Positions 32,399-41,898 of a stretch of DNA of 64,000 nt are shown in pieces. Positions within the stretch are counted from its first letter, which is position 1. The number at the start of each line of letters is the position of its first letter. Position numbers and translations under genes: made by a program. The DNA lies in contig NZ_QLME01000002.1 in assembly GCF_003259895.1 (NCBI RefSeq), positions 155,489 to 219,488 on the forward strand, read 5' to 3'. This stretch comes from Halanaerobium saccharolyticum (GTDB lineage: Bacteria; Bacillota; Halanaerobiia; Halanaerobiales; Halanaerobiaceae). The notes beneath the pieces were generated by a model. The model was not told where the DNA came from, made no database searches, and saw only the letters and a list, made by a program, of their open reading frames with translations.

Positions 32399-32667
32399 AT
32401 ATTTTCCTCCTCCTGGGTTATTTAAAATTAAAGCACAAAATTTGTTTGAAATCCATTTAACTAATTATAGTATAACATCTTTAGAAAGGTTTTTTTAGGC
32501 TGCAGGAAATAAATGATTTTGTTTATCTGGAAATATCAGCTGCTAAAAATTTAAATTATAAAAGTTTGAAAAACTTTATTTTGTTAAGCAGGAAACTGTC
32601 ACTTTATCGCAAATTATATATTATAAGAACAGAAATAATTTTCAAAAAAATTATGGAGGTGGAATTT

Positions 32668-34182
32668 GTGAAATTCAAAAAATTATCGATTGCTTTTTTA
32701 ACTCTGATTTTAGTGATGACTTTATCTTTTACCATTCTGGGACAAGAGGCTGAACTGAGGATTTATCATGTAAATGATGTTCATTCCCGGGTAGAAGAAG
32801 ATGATTATGCAGGTAGTATGGGTTATGCTAAAATGGCAACCTTAATTGATGAAGGTAGAAGAGAAAAAGCAAATGTGATGTTTCTGGATGCAGGGGATAC
32901 TTTCCACGGGCAGACAATTGCTAATATAAATGAAGGAGAAGCTATCAGCCATATTTTAGATTTAATGGACCTGGATGCTTTAACCTTAGGAAACCATGAT
33001 TTTAATTATGGTCAGGAGAGACTGGAAGAATTAGACTATATGAGTAATTTTCCATTTCTGGCTGCTAATTTGAGCAAAGAAGATGGAGAAGAAATTCCAT
33101 ATACTCAGGATTATATGATTAAAGAGTTTGATGGCTTAACAGTAGGTGTTTTTGGCCTGGTAACTCCAGAGACAGCTTATAAAACTCATCCTAAAAATGT
33201 TGAGGGTTTAGTATTTGGAAATCCAGTTACTGCTGCTGAAAATGCTGTCAGCGAATTAAGAGATCAGGTAGATGTAGTTGTTGCCCTATCTCACTTAGGA
33301 ATTAGTGAAGGTAGTGAATATACAAGTACTATGGTTGCAGAAGAAGTTTCCGGTATTGATCTGATTGTTGACGGTCACAGTCATAATGTAATAGAAGAAG
33401 GCATGATGGTTAACGATACAATGATTGTGATGGCGGGAGAATATTCTAAATATCTTGGTTATGTAGATCTGACAGTCGAAAATGGTGAGGTTTCAAATAT
33501 TAGTCCTAATTTAATTCCTAGAGAAGATACTATGGATGTTGAAAAAGATTATATGATTTCAAAAGTTGTAGAAAGAGTTAATAGAGCCAATGAGACAATT
33601 ACCTCTCAGGTAGTTGGAAGAACTGCTGTCGAATTAAATGGAGCCAGAGGTAATGTTCGCACCGGTGAAACTAATCTTGGGAATTTAATAACTGATGCAA
33701 TGCGGAGTAAATTAGATACTGATGCTGCCATTACTAATGGTGGAGGAATCAGAGCTTCTATTGATCAGGGTGAGATTACTCAGGGTGAAGTTATTACAGT
33801 ACTGCCCTTTGGAAATACAACCATGGCTATAGAATTAAGTGGTGCTGACTTAAGAGCTGCTTTAGAACATGGTGTTTCCGAATACCCTGCAACTGAAGGG
33901 CTTTTCCCACAGGTTTCCGGAATTAAGTTTACCTTTGATGGTGATGCTGAACCTGGAAATAGAGTCCAGCAGGTCTGGGTTGGCGGAGAAAAACTTGATC
34001 CAGATGCAATGTATACTGTAACTACAAATGACTTTATGAAAGCTGGAGGAGACGGATATTCAATGTTTGCAGATGCTCCAATAGTTAAAGAAGCTGGAGG
34101 CTTGGAAGAAGTATTAATGGAATACATTGAAGCTAATGCTCCTGTAGCTCCAGAAACAGAAGGAAGAATAGTAGCTGAGTAA
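32668..34182 (+). CDS. Secreted 5'-nucleotidase / 2',3'-cyclic phosphodiesterase (UshA-YfkN family)
   Basis: Exported metallophosphatase of 504 residues that releases nucleosides and phosphate outside the cytoplasm. A signal peptide (about 1-27, ending TILGQEAEL) is followed by the metallophosphoesterase motifs YHVNDVHSR, LDAGDTFHGQ, LGNHDFNYG and VDGHSHN, and then the nucleotide-binding C-terminal domain with NLGNLITDAMR, NGGGIRASI, LPFGNTT and AGGDGYSMF. I prefer GTG 32668, seven bases after GGAGGTGG (32655-32662); upstream in-frame codons lack such a site and would spoil the signal peptide. There is no cell-wall anchor. Single gene with its own terminator. Confidence 0.92.
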   Translation: MKFKKLSIAFLTLILVMTLSFTILGQEAELRIYHVNDVHSRVEEDDYAGSMGYAKMATLIDEGRREKANVMFLDAGDTFHGQTIANINEGEAISHILDLMDLDALTLGNHDFNYGQERLEELDYMSNFPFLAANLSKEDGEEIPYTQDYMIKEFDGLTVGVFGLVTPETAYKTHPKNVEGLVFGNPVTAAENAVSELRDQVDVVVALSHLGISEGSEYTSTMVAEEVSGIDLIVDGHSHNVIEEGMMVNDTMIVMAGEYSKYLGYVDLTVENGEVSNISPNLIPREDTMDVEKDYMISKVVERVNRANETITSQVVGRTAVELNGARGNVRTGETNLGNLITDAMRSKLDTDAAITNGGGIRASIDQGEITQGEVITVLPFGNTTMAIELSGADLRAALEHGVSEYPATEGLFPQVSGIKFTFDGDAEPGNRVQQVWVGGEKLDPDAMYTVTTNDFMKAGGDGYSMFADAPIVKEAGGLEEVLMEYIEANAPVAPETEGRIVAE

Positions 34183-34247
34183 AATGCACTGGTACCGGGT
34201 ACCACCCGATATAAGTCGAAAAGTGTCGAAAATATAAAAGCAAAACT

Positions 34248-34281
34248 ACCCTCTATTGATTTTTCAGTAGAGGGTTTTTTT
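34248..34281 (+). terminator. Terminator of the 5'-nucleotidase gene
   Basis: CCCTCTATTG pairs with CAGTAGAGGG (one G-T pair), followed by seven T. A small palindrome GGTACCGGGTACC (34190-34202) precedes it. Confidence 0.9.
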
Positions 34282-34310
34282 AACTTATATCATTAAAATA
34301 GTGGATCTAC

Positions 34311-34339
34311 TTTACAATTATCAAAAAATTAGATAAAAT
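34311..34339 (+). promoter_or_regulatory. Promoter of the NhaC-family gene
   Basis: TTTACA (34311-34316), 17-base spacer, TAAAAT (34334-34339). It is 42 bases before the GGAGG ribosome binding site. Confidence 0.65.
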
Positions 34340-34393
34340 CAAGCTGTAATTTAATCAATTGAAGTAATAAAATAACAAGAGGAGGTAATTATT

Positions 34394-36112
34394 ATTAGTG
34401 GAGAAACAGTTGGTTTTTTGTCCATAATCCCACCCCTGCTGGCTATTTTGCTGGCAATGTATACCAGGGAAGTACTTATTTCTTTATTTGCTGGAGTCTG
34501 GTCTGCAGCCTTGATTATCAGCAGCTGGAATCCGATTTCGGCAACTTCATTATCTTTGCGCTGGATTGTTAATACAGTTAATGATCCCTGGAATGCTAAA
34601 TTTTTGATTTTGATTATGCTGATGGGAGCAGGGGCAGCCTTGATTTACAAGTCAGGAAGTGTGCTAGCCCTGGAAAGCTGGATGGGTAATGCCGTCAGAA
34701 CTTCAAGAGATTCTCAGATTTTAACCTGGATGATTGGAATGTTTATCTTTATCGATTCTTATACCAGTACAATTGTAACCGGAAATGCAACCCGGGATGT
34801 AAGTATCAAAAATAAAACATCCAGAGAAGCTCATTCCTATATCCTGGATTCCACAACTGCTCCGGTCACAACTTTTGGTCCAGTTTCTAACTGGATTGGT
34901 TATCAGGTCTCGATGATTGCTGCAGGTTTTACTGCTGCCGGAATAACAGCCGAGCAGATTGGAGTTACACCGTATGCAGTATTTTTACGCTCAATTCCCT
35001 GGAATTTCTACTGTCTTCTGGCCTTTTTTATGGTTGGCTTTGTCTCTATAACTCAGAGATATTATGGGCCAATGCTTGACGCAGAATGGCGGGCTCGTAA
35101 AGAAGGTAAGTTAATGAAGGATGGAGCAGAGGCTTTATCAGATATTAGTACTGATGTAGGTGAGCAGAGTCAGAGAAATCCAAAATTGATAAACTTCTTT
35201 TTACCGATTATTTCATTATTAGTTGTCAGTGTATTTTCTATGTGGTGGCTTGGTGAAGGCTATCAGGCCGGAGTTAGTATTGCTCAGGCTTTTCAGGAGA
35301 CTGATATAGCACTGGCCCTGCTTTATGGTTCCTTTGCCTTTGTCTTTTTTGCCCTTGTTGGAGCTCTGACTTATAAAACGATGAGCTTAAGTGAAGCCAG
35401 TGATGCGATAATTGATGGTTTTAAAACTATGATTATTGCAGCTGCGATTATAATTTTAGCCTGGACTATTGGCTATGCGACTGATCAGGTCGGGACAGCA
35501 GACTATGTTGTAAATATTTTAATGAACATTGGTCTGCCCGGTAGAGCCCTGCCGATAATTATCTTTTTAGCAGCAATGTTTATTTCTTTTACTACCGGAA
35601 CTTCCTGGGGTACAATGGCTATTTTAACACCGATTGCTGTTTCTACAGGTTATGAATTAGTAGGATTTAGTATTGTACCGGTGCTGATGGGAATCTTATT
35701 TGGAGGAGCTATTTTTGGAGATCATGTGTCTCCAATTTCTGACACCACTGTCATGTCTTCAATCTTTGCCGGTTCTGATCATATTGATCATGTAAGTTCA
35801 CAGATTCCTTTTGCTTTAACAGCTGCTGGAGTTACAATTTTTACTTTAATCCTCTATGCTTTAGGAATTGATTCTGTAGTTATTCTATTAACTACAGCTT
35901 TTGTGCTGACCATAGTTTTAACAGTTTTCTTAAATAAATATGATGCAAAAAGAAAAGGTCTGCCTGAGGTAATGCCGAGTGTTGAAGAAATTAAAGCCGG
36001 GAGCACATCCGGTAGCAAAATGAAGATTTTTAATAAAATTGCTACTGCAGCTGCAGCTTTTTATCTAATCTATATGATCAGCATTTTCCTATTTGCAAAT
36101 CTGGCATCGTAA
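34394..36112 (+). CDS. Na+/H+ antiporter, NhaC family (start codon uncertain)
   Basis: Membrane antiporter of about 570 residues and some twelve membrane segments, which exchanges sodium for protons or acts on malate/lactate in related proteins. Typical stretches: LSIIPPLLAILLAMYTREV, FIDSYTSTIVTGNATRDVS, DSTTAPVTTFGPVSNWIG, TTGTSWGTMAILTPIAV and GDHVSPISDTTVMSS. The ribosome binding site GAGGAGGT (34379-34386) has no ATG, GTG or TTG in frame at the right distance. The frame there reads ATT-ATT-ATT, so an ATT start near 34394 fits best; the first standard in-frame codon is TTG 34418, 32 bases from the site. The GTG at 34398 is out of frame. Confidence 0.85.
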   Translation: MSGETVGFLSIIPPLLAILLAMYTREVLISLFAGVWSAALIISSWNPISATSLSLRWIVNTVNDPWNAKFLILIMLMGAGAALIYKSGSVLALESWMGNAVRTSRDSQILTWMIGMFIFIDSYTSTIVTGNATRDVSIKNKTSREAHSYILDSTTAPVTTFGPVSNWIGYQVSMIAAGFTAAGITAEQIGVTPYAVFLRSIPWNFYCLLAFFMVGFVSITQRYYGPMLDAEWRARKEGKLMKDGAEALSDISTDVGEQSQRNPKLINFFLPIISLLVVSVFSMWWLGEGYQAGVSIAQAFQETDIALALLYGSFAFVFFALVGALTYKTMSLSEASDAIIDGFKTMIIAAAIIILAWTIGYATDQVGTADYVVNILMNIGLPGRALPIIIFLAAMFISFTTGTSWGTMAILTPIAVSTGYELVGFSIVPVLMGILFGGAIFGDHVSPISDTTVMSSIFAGSDHIDHVSSQIPFALTAAGVTIFTLILYALGIDSVVILLTTAFVLTIVLTVFLNKYDAKRKGLPEVMPSVEEIKAGSTSGSKMKIFNKIATAAAAFYLIYMISIFLFANLAS

Positions 36113-36170
36113 TTTACTCAGAAATTCGAATTGGAAAATAATTTAGTTGTAAAAATGAAATAACGTTATT

Positions 36171-36230
36171 TCCCCTGAGCCTTTTAAGTTGCTTTAACAG
36201 GCAGCTGAAATTCTCAGGGGATTTATTATT
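36171..36230 (+). terminator. Terminator-like branched hairpin after the NhaC gene
   Basis: TCCCCTGAG (36171-36179) pairs with CTCAGGGGA (36213-36221), enclosing a small inner stem (AGTTGC/GCAGCT), then a T-rich stretch. A palindrome, AAATAACGTTATTT, lies directly before it (36158-36171). The rest of the 328-base gap (36113-36440) shows only a TATAAT at 36310-36315 with a weak -35. Confidence 0.6.
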
Positions 36231-36440
36231 TAATAAGCAGTTAAAAACCAATTAAAAGATGTGAAATTAATCATTTGTCCCTAAATTCGATTTAAAAGTA
36301 TTTTTCTGCTATAATAAGGAGTAGATTGCTTAGAGAAAAGAGCGACAAAATTTTAGTCTTTAATTTAAAATACAAAACTATAAAATTTTAAAAATATTTT
36401 TTTGAACTCAAGAATAATAAAGGAGTTACTGATAAATTAA

Positions 36441-38297
36441 ATGGAAAAGAAAAAGCAGGATTTAAAGCAGAAAGATAATGAAGAAAAATTAGAAAACCCG
36501 AGAGATCAGTTTATGGTAATCTCAAAAGATGATATGCGAAAAAGAGGCTGGGAAGAACTTGATTTTATTATTGTCAGCGGTGATGCCTATGTGGATCACC
36601 CTTCTTTTGGTACAGCGATTATTGCCCGGGTCTTAGAAGATGCCGGTTTTAAAGTAGGAATAATTGCTCAACCTGACTGGAGATCAACAGCAGACTTTAA
36701 AAAGCTGGGTAAACCGAAGTTTGGATTTCTGGTAACTGCAGGTAATATGGATTCTATGGTTAACCATTATTCAGTTTCCAAACACCGCCGCAGTTATGAT
36801 AATTATTCTCCAGGGGGAGAGAGTGGTCACCGTCCGGATCGGGCGACTATAGTTTACAGTAATCGTCTGCGGGAAGCCTATGGGGAGATTCCAATAATTA
36901 TTGGTGGGATTGAGGCCAGTCTGCGCCGTTTCGCCTACTATGACTACTGGGATGACAGTGTTCGTCGCTCCCTTCTTTTTGACAGCAGAGCTGATCTTTT
37001 AGTTTATGGAATGGGAGAAAAACAGATTTTAAAAATTGCAGAAAATTTAGAAGCTGGACTGGAGATTAAATATATTAATTATCTGCCAGGCACAGCCTTT
37101 ATTGCTGATGAGCTGGAATCTCTATATGATTATGAACTGCTTCCCTCCTATGAGGAAGTAAAAAGCAGTAAAAAGCAGTACGCTTATGCCTATAAAATTG
37201 AATATCTAGAACAGGATCCAATCAGAGGTCAGCAGCTGGTACAGCAGCATGGAAATCGTTATTTAGTTCAGAATCCACCTGTTGAGCCCTTAAGTCAGGA
37301 AGAACTGGATCATATATATACCCTGCCCTATCAGCGGGATTATCACCCTGTTTACGAAAGAGATGGAGGGGTTCCGGCGATTAAAGAAGTTAAATTTAGT
37401 CTTGTCAGTTCTCGCGGCTGTTTTGGTGCCTGTTCATTTTGTGCCATATCTTTTCATCAGGGTAAAATGATGACAGCCCGCAGTAAAGAATCACTGGTGG
37501 AAGAGGCTAAGCAGATAATTGCTCTGGATGATTTTAAAGGTTATATCCATGATGTGGGGGGACCAACTGCTAATTTTCGCAAGCCATCCTGTACAGATCA
37601 GCTTTCGCGGGGAATGTGTAAGGGCAAAGAATGTATGTTTCCTGATCCCTGCAGTAAGTTAGAGGTGGATCACGAAGAATACTTTGAGATTTTGAGAGAA
37701 TTAAGGAAACTGCCGGAGGTAGAAAAGGTTTTTGTTCGCTCCGGTATCCGCTTTGATTATCTTTTAGAAGATGAGGGGAGCCGTAAATATTTAAAAGAAC
37801 TGGCAGCTCATCATGTAAGTGGTCAGCTTAAAGTGGCACCAGAACATGTTTCAGATAAAGTTTTGGGCTATATGGGTAAGCCCGGAATAGAAGTTTTTGA
37901 TAAATTTAGAAAGGCCTTTTATCAGGTTAATCAAGAAATTGGTTTAGAACAGTATTTAATTCCCTACTTTATTTCCAGCCATCCTGGAAGTAGGCTGGAA
38001 GATGCAGTAGAACTGGCAGAATATTTAAGAGATATTAATCATCATCCAGATCAGGTGCAGGATTTTTATCCAACTCCAGGAACAATGGCTACTGCAATGT
38101 ATTACAGCGGCTATGATCCCCGGACAATGGAAGAAGTATATGTAGCTAAATCTGTCGAAGCTAAAAAAATGCAGAGGGCCTTACTGCAGTATCACAAAAA
38201 GGAAAATCAGCAAATAGTGCGTAAAGCTTTAAAGATGGCCGGACGTAAAGATTTAATTGGTTATGATAAAAAGTCACTTGTACCACCTACTCATTAG
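36441..38297 (+). CDS. YgiQ family radical SAM protein
   Basis: Radical SAM enzyme of unknown function, 618 residues. The N-terminal part is B12-binding-like ([20 protein letters not shown]), followed by the cluster motif [14 protein letters not shown] (CxxxCxxC) near residue 332 and the C-terminal YgiQ-type domain with [18 protein letters not shown] cysteine-rich insertion, [21 protein letters not shown], is also typical of the family. AAAGGAG precedes the ATG by 15 bases. It lies 33 bases before larE, so it may be in the lar transcript; a link between YgiQ and nickel-pincer cofactor is not known to me. Confidence 0.93.
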   Translation: MEKKKQDLKQKDNEEKLENPRDQFMVISKDDMRKRGWEELDFIIVSGDAYVDHPSFGTAIIARVLEDAGFKVGIIAQPDWRSTADFKKLGKPKFGFLVTAGNMDSMVNHYSVSKHRRSYDNYSPGGESGHRPDRATIVYSNRLREAYGEIPIIIGGIEASLRRFAYYDYWDDSVRRSLLFDSRADLLVYGMGEKQILKIAENLEAGLEIKYINYLPGTAFIADELESLYDYELLPSYEEVKSSKKQYAYAYKIEYLEQDPIRGQQLVQQHGNRYLVQNPPVEPLSQEELDHIYTLPYQRDYHPVYERDGGVPAIKEVKFSLVSSRGCFGACSFCAISFHQGKMMTARSKESLVEEAKQIIALDDFKGYIHDVGGPTANFRKPSCTDQLSRGMCKGKECMFPDPCSKLEVDHEEYFEILRELRKLPEVEKVFVRSGIRFDYLLEDEGSRKYLKELAAHHVSGQLKVAPEHVSDKVLGYMGKPGIEVFDKFRKAFYQVNQEIGLEQYLIPYFISSHPGSRLEDAVELAEYLRDINHHPDQVQDFYPTPGTMATAMYYSGYDPRTMEEVYVAKSVEAKKMQRALLQYHKKENQQIVRKALKMAGRKDLIGYDKKSLVPPTH

Positions 38298-38329
38298 TAA
38301 TTTTAAATAAACAAGCAGGAGGTATTTTA

Positions 38330-39148
38330 ATGTCTACAGTAACCACAGATGATAAATACAGCTTATTATTAGATAACTTAAAGGAGCTTGAACCTTTTGT
38401 GATTGCCTTTTCGGGAGGAGTTGACAGCACCTTTTTAACTGCTGCAGCTCAAAAAGCCGGAGCCAAATTTGAAGCAGTAACGGTCAACACTCCCTTTGTA
38501 CCGGATAGAGAAATCAGGGAAGTTGAAGAACTGGTGCAGGAATTAAATTTTGAACATCAGCAAATAGAAGTTGAGCTTGCAGAACTGGAAAAAGCAATAG
38601 AAAACACGGCTGAGCGCTGTTATCACTGCAAAAAGGTAATTTTTAATCAGATTATTGATTATGCTGCTGGTAAAACAGTGGTCGAGGGTTCTAATCTTGA
38701 TGACACAGGTGATTATCGCCCGGGACGCAAGGCTTTACAGGAACTGGGAGTTAAAAGCCCACTGCTTGCAGCACAGCTGACAAAAAAAGAAATTAGAATG
38801 CTCTCAAAAGATCTAGGGCTGGTGACCTGGGATAAGCCTACATTATCCTGTCTGGCTACCCGGGTTTCTTATAACAATCCAATTACAGCAGAGAGACTTG
38901 AAAAAATCGAGATTGCAGAGGAACTGCTGCGGCGAAATGGATTTAAGCAGTTCAGGGTTCGAGACCACAACAATCTGGCCCGGATTGAATTATCAGAAGC
39001 TGACAGAGAAAAAATTCTGGACTTAAATTTAATGGATAAGCTGTCTGATAAATTACAGAAATTAGGATTTCAATATGTAACCCTGGATCTGTCGGCCTAT
39101 AAAAGTGGAAGTATGAATAAAGAAATCCTGGAGGGAAAAGATGAATAA
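38330..39148 (+). CDS. larE: LarE sulfur insertase, three-cysteine type
   Basis: Adds sulfur to the pyridinium ring during synthesis of the nickel-pincer nucleotide (NPN) cofactor of lactate racemase. The 272-residue protein has the PP-loop FSGGVDSTF (about residues 27-35), which activates the substrate by adenylation. Three cysteines line up at Cys97 and Cys100 (ERCYHCKK) and Cys174 (SCLATR). In Lactiplantibacillus a single cysteine at the last position is used up in each reaction; LarE proteins with three cysteines, as in Thermotoga, carry a [4Fe-4S] cluster instead. AGGAGG precedes the ATG. It overlaps larB by eight bases. Confidence 0.93.
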   Translation: MSTVTTDDKYSLLLDNLKELEPFVIAFSGGVDSTFLTAAAQKAGAKFEAVTVNTPFVPDREIREVEELVQELNFEHQQIEVELAELEKAIENTAERCYHCKKVIFNQIIDYAAGKTVVEGSNLDDTGDYRPGRKALQELGVKSPLLAAQLTKKEIRMLSKDLGLVTWDKPTLSCLATRVSYNNPITAERLEKIEIAEELLRRNGFKQFRVRDHNNLARIELSEADREKILDLNLMDKLSDKLQKLGFQYVTLDLSAYKSGSMNKEILEGKDE

Positions 39149-39911
39149 AGAAGATGTTACAGCAATCTTAGAAAAAGTTAAAAATGGAGAAGTGGAGGTA
39201 GATGCTGCCGCTGCTTTTTTAAAGGATCTGCCTTTTAAAGATCTTGGTTTTGCTAAAGTAGATAATCACCGCAGTCTGCGCAATGGTTATCCTGAGGTAA
39301 TTTACTGCGAGGGGAAATCTTTAGCCGAAATTGAAGGTATAGTTAAAGAAATGTTGAAACACGAGAATAATATACTGGCCAGCAGAGCCAGCAAAGAAGT
39401 CTATGAGCGAATTAAAGAAATTGCACCTGAGGCGGTTTATCATGAGCGGCCGCAGATGATTTTTATAGAAAAACAGAAACTGGAGAAAACTAAGAGCAAA
39501 ATTCTGGTTGTCAGTGGTGGTACTTCGGATATTCCGGTTGCAGAGGAAGCTGTAGTAACTGCTGAAGCACTGGGCAATTCTGTTGAACGCCTCTATGATG
39601 TTGGAGTAGCCGGGATTCACCGTCTGCTGGGCAATCTGGATAAATTTAATGAGGCTCAGGTAATTATAACAGTAGCTGGAATGGAAGGTGCTCTGGCCAG
39701 TGTAGTCGGCGGTTTAGTCGACAAACCAGTAATTGCTGTTCCAACCAGTGTTGGTTATGGAGCCAATTTTGGTGGAGTTTCTGCTCTACTGACCATGCTC
39801 AACAGCTGTGCCAGCGGAATTGGAGTGGTTAATATTGATAATGGATTTGGTGCTGCCTATCTGGCCAGTACAATTAACTTACAGATAGAAAAAGCAAGAG
39901 AGGAAGGATAA
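39141..39911 (+). CDS. larB: LarB, pyridinium-3,5-biscarboxylate synthase
   Basis: Carboxylates and hydrolyses nicotinic acid adenine dinucleotide in the first step of NPN cofactor synthesis. The 256-residue protein has an N-terminal unique domain and a C-terminal domain like AIR carboxylase PurE (VVSGGTSDIPVAEEAVVTAE, VAGMEGALASVVGGLVDKPV, PTSVGYGANFGGVSALL, MLNSCASGIGVVNIDNGFGA). The start overlaps larE, and the stop lies one base before the larC ATG, so the three genes form a coupled unit. Confidence 0.95.
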   Translation: MNKEDVTAILEKVKNGEVEVDAAAAFLKDLPFKDLGFAKVDNHRSLRNGYPEVIYCEGKSLAEIEGIVKEMLKHENNILASRASKEVYERIKEIAPEAVYHERPQMIFIEKQKLEKTKSKILVVSGGTSDIPVAEEAVVTAEALGNSVERLYDVGVAGIHRLLGNLDKFNEAQVIITVAGMEGALASVVGGLVDKPVIAVPTSVGYGANFGGVSALLTMLNSCASGIGVVNIDNGFGAAYLASTINLQIEKAREEG

Positions 39912-39912
39912 G

Positions 39913-41373
39913 ATGGAAAATATATTATACTTTGATTTACTATCCGGAATCAGTGGAGATATGACAATTGCATCTTTACTTGATCTGGGAGTTGATCAGG
40001 ATAGATTTTTAGAAGAATTAAAAAAGTTAAATCTTGCCGGTTATGAGATTGAGATTTCTACTGTCCAGAAAAATGGAATTACTGCCACTGATTTTAAAGT
40101 TGTTTTAGAGGATGAGACCCATCCTGATCATGTCTCGACTGGAAATGACAAAGCTGCTGAGGCGCATCATTCTGGACATCATGATGACCATGATCAGAGT
40201 CAAGACTCTCATGGACACCAGCATCAGGCTGGCTGTAATGGCTGCGGCAATCACGGTAACCATGGTGACCACGATCATGGCGCTGGTGAACATAAACACT
40301 CTCAGGCTGAACACGGCTGTGGAGATCATCAGCACCAGGCTCAAGATCAGCACCAGCATAACCATGATCACCGGCCTCAGGGAGCTGTTTTGCACAGCCA
40401 CAGCAGTGACCATGTTCACCGCAATTTTAATGATATTCAGGAATTAATCAATCAGAGCCAGCTCAGCCAGAAAGTAAAAGCTTTGAGTATTGATATTTTT
40501 GCAAAAGTAGCAGAGGCTGAGGCAAAAGTCCATAATAAGTCAATTGCTGAGGTTCATTTTCACGAAGTAGGAGCAGTTGACTCAATAGTAGATATTGTAG
40601 GGACAGCTATTTTAGTTGAGCTGCTTAATCCCGATCACATTTATGCTTCGGCTGTACCTTTAGGCACCGGATTTGTGGATGCTGCCCACGGTAGAATTCC
40701 AATTCCGGCACCGGCAACAATTGAAATTTTAAAAGGTGTACTCGTTTATTCAACAGGAGTTAGGGGAGAACTGGTTACTCCTACCGGAGCTGCTATCATT
40801 AAAACTCTGGCTGAAGAATTTATTGAGATGCCGGAAGTTGAAATAGATAAAATCGCTTATGGTGCTGGCAAAAAGGATTTTGAAATTACAAATCTACTGC
40901 GGGTTTATCAGGCTAAAAAAAAAAGTAAAGAAAAGCTCTTAATTTTAGAAACAAATATTGATGATATGAGTGGAGAAATTTATTCTTATCTTTTTCCGAA
41001 ACTGCTTGAGGCAGGCGCTAAGGATGTCTATCTCACAAATATTATGATGAAAAAGAATAGACCGGCTCAAAAATTGACTGTACTTACAGCTGCAGAGAAA
41101 CAAAAAGAGCTGGAAGAGATTATTTTTAGAGAAACTACTACTCTAGGTATCAGAAATCAGGAAGTTAACCGCAGCTGTCTGGAACGCAGGTATTTTGATC
41201 TGAATTCTTCCCTGGGAAAGGTAACTATTAAGGCCGGTTATTATGAAGGGGAATTAATTAAATATTCTCCGGAATATGAAGAGTCTAAGAAAATCGCTGA
41301 GAAAGAAAATATGGGACTGCAGAAAGTTTATGATCTCTTAAAAAAAGAGGCAGCAGAAAAATTATTTGTTTAA
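39913..41373 (+). CDS. larC: LarC, nickel insertase (single unbroken reading frame, His-rich)
   Basis: CTP-dependent cyclometallase that inserts nickel into the pincer cofactor. The 486-residue protein begins ILYFDLLSGISGDMTIASLL and has a very His-rich region at about residues 73-175 (many HxH and HGNHGDHDHG-like runs), a probable nickel store. Then come VHFHEVGAVDSIVDIVG and the C-terminal LarC2 part with LILETNIDDMSGEIYSYL and VYLTNIMMKKNRPAQKL. In Lactiplantibacillus the gene is split into larC1 and larC2 joined by frameshifting; here the two halves are in one frame. larA, the racemase, is not in the window. Confidence 0.94.
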   Translation: MENILYFDLLSGISGDMTIASLLDLGVDQDRFLEELKKLNLAGYEIEISTVQKNGITATDFKVVLEDETHPDHVSTGNDKAAEAHHSGHHDDHDQSQDSHGHQHQAGCNGCGNHGNHGDHDHGAGEHKHSQAEHGCGDHQHQAQDQHQHNHDHRPQGAVLHSHSSDHVHRNFNDIQELINQSQLSQKVKALSIDIFAKVAEAEAKVHNKSIAEVHFHEVGAVDSIVDIVGTAILVELLNPDHIYASAVPLGTGFVDAAHGRIPIPAPATIEILKGVLVYSTGVRGELVTPTGAAIIKTLAEEFIEMPEVEIDKIAYGAGKKDFEITNLLRVYQAKKKSKEKLLILETNIDDMSGEIYSYLFPKLLEAGAKDVYLTNIMMKKNRPAQKLTVLTAAEKQKELEEIIFRETTTLGIRNQEVNRSCLERRYFDLNSSLGKVTIKAGYYEGELIKYSPEYEESKKIAEKENMGLQKVYDLLKKEAAEKLFV

Positions 41374-41404
41374 AATTTTTGACTTAACAGAGAGGAGAGC
41401 TAAA

Positions 41405-41812
41405 ATGATAAAATTTACTGCAATCGGAAAAGTTAAAAGTAAATTTAAAAAGCCGGCAGGTCCGGAAGAGATGAAAAATAATGAAAGTATTATTGAAATT
41501 GAAGCTCAATATAAAGATGGCCTTTATAAAATAGAGGATTACGAATATCTACAGATAGTTTATTATCTGCATCAGACAGAAGGTTATGATTTGATCTCCG
41601 AATGGCGGGTGGGACCCAGAAGAGGTGTTTTTTCTTCCCGGAGTCCCAGACGCCCCAATCCTATTGGAGTTACCACAGTTAAATTATTAAAAAAAGAAGA
41701 TAATAAACTCTTTGTTTACGGACTGGATGCAGTTGATGGGACTCCGGTTTTAGATATCAAGGTTCATTCAGAATTAATGGATGAAACCTCTTCTCTGGCA
41801 ACAGATCTTTAA
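41405..41812 (+). CDS. trmO: TrmO/TsaA family tRNA methyltransferase
   Basis: Predicted SAM-dependent methyltransferase for N6-methylation of threonylcarbamoyladenosine in tRNA, 135 residues from ATG 41405. The family motif RGVFSSRSPRRPNPIGVTTV and DAVDGTPVLDIK are clear. At this length it has only the N-terminal beta-barrel domain; E. coli TrmO is about 100 residues longer, and archaeal TsaA-like proteins are short as here. AGAGGAG precedes the ATG; the longer frame from 41366 would overlap larC. It may be the last gene of the lar transcript. Confidence 0.9.
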   Translation: MIKFTAIGKVKSKFKKPAGPEEMKNNESIIEIEAQYKDGLYKIEDYEYLQIVYYLHQTEGYDLISEWRVGPRRGVFSSRSPRRPNPIGVTTVKLLKKEDNKLFVYGLDAVDGTPVLDIKVHSELMDETSSLATDL

Positions 41813-41898
41813 TTTTAGCTGCAGTTATTTAAAATTGAATATAATTTATTTCAACAAATTTTCAAATCATTTTCAGATGGCAATTTAAATAATTTAAA

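Noticed and set aside
34398-34400. GTG after GAGGAGGT as start of the NhaC gene
   Set aside because: It has good spacing, but it is not in the frame of the protein.
40105-40447. Overlapping open frames on both strands within larC
   Set aside because: They arise from the repetitive His-codon region (CAY/RTG patterns) and have no ribosome binding sites; larC itself has clear homology.
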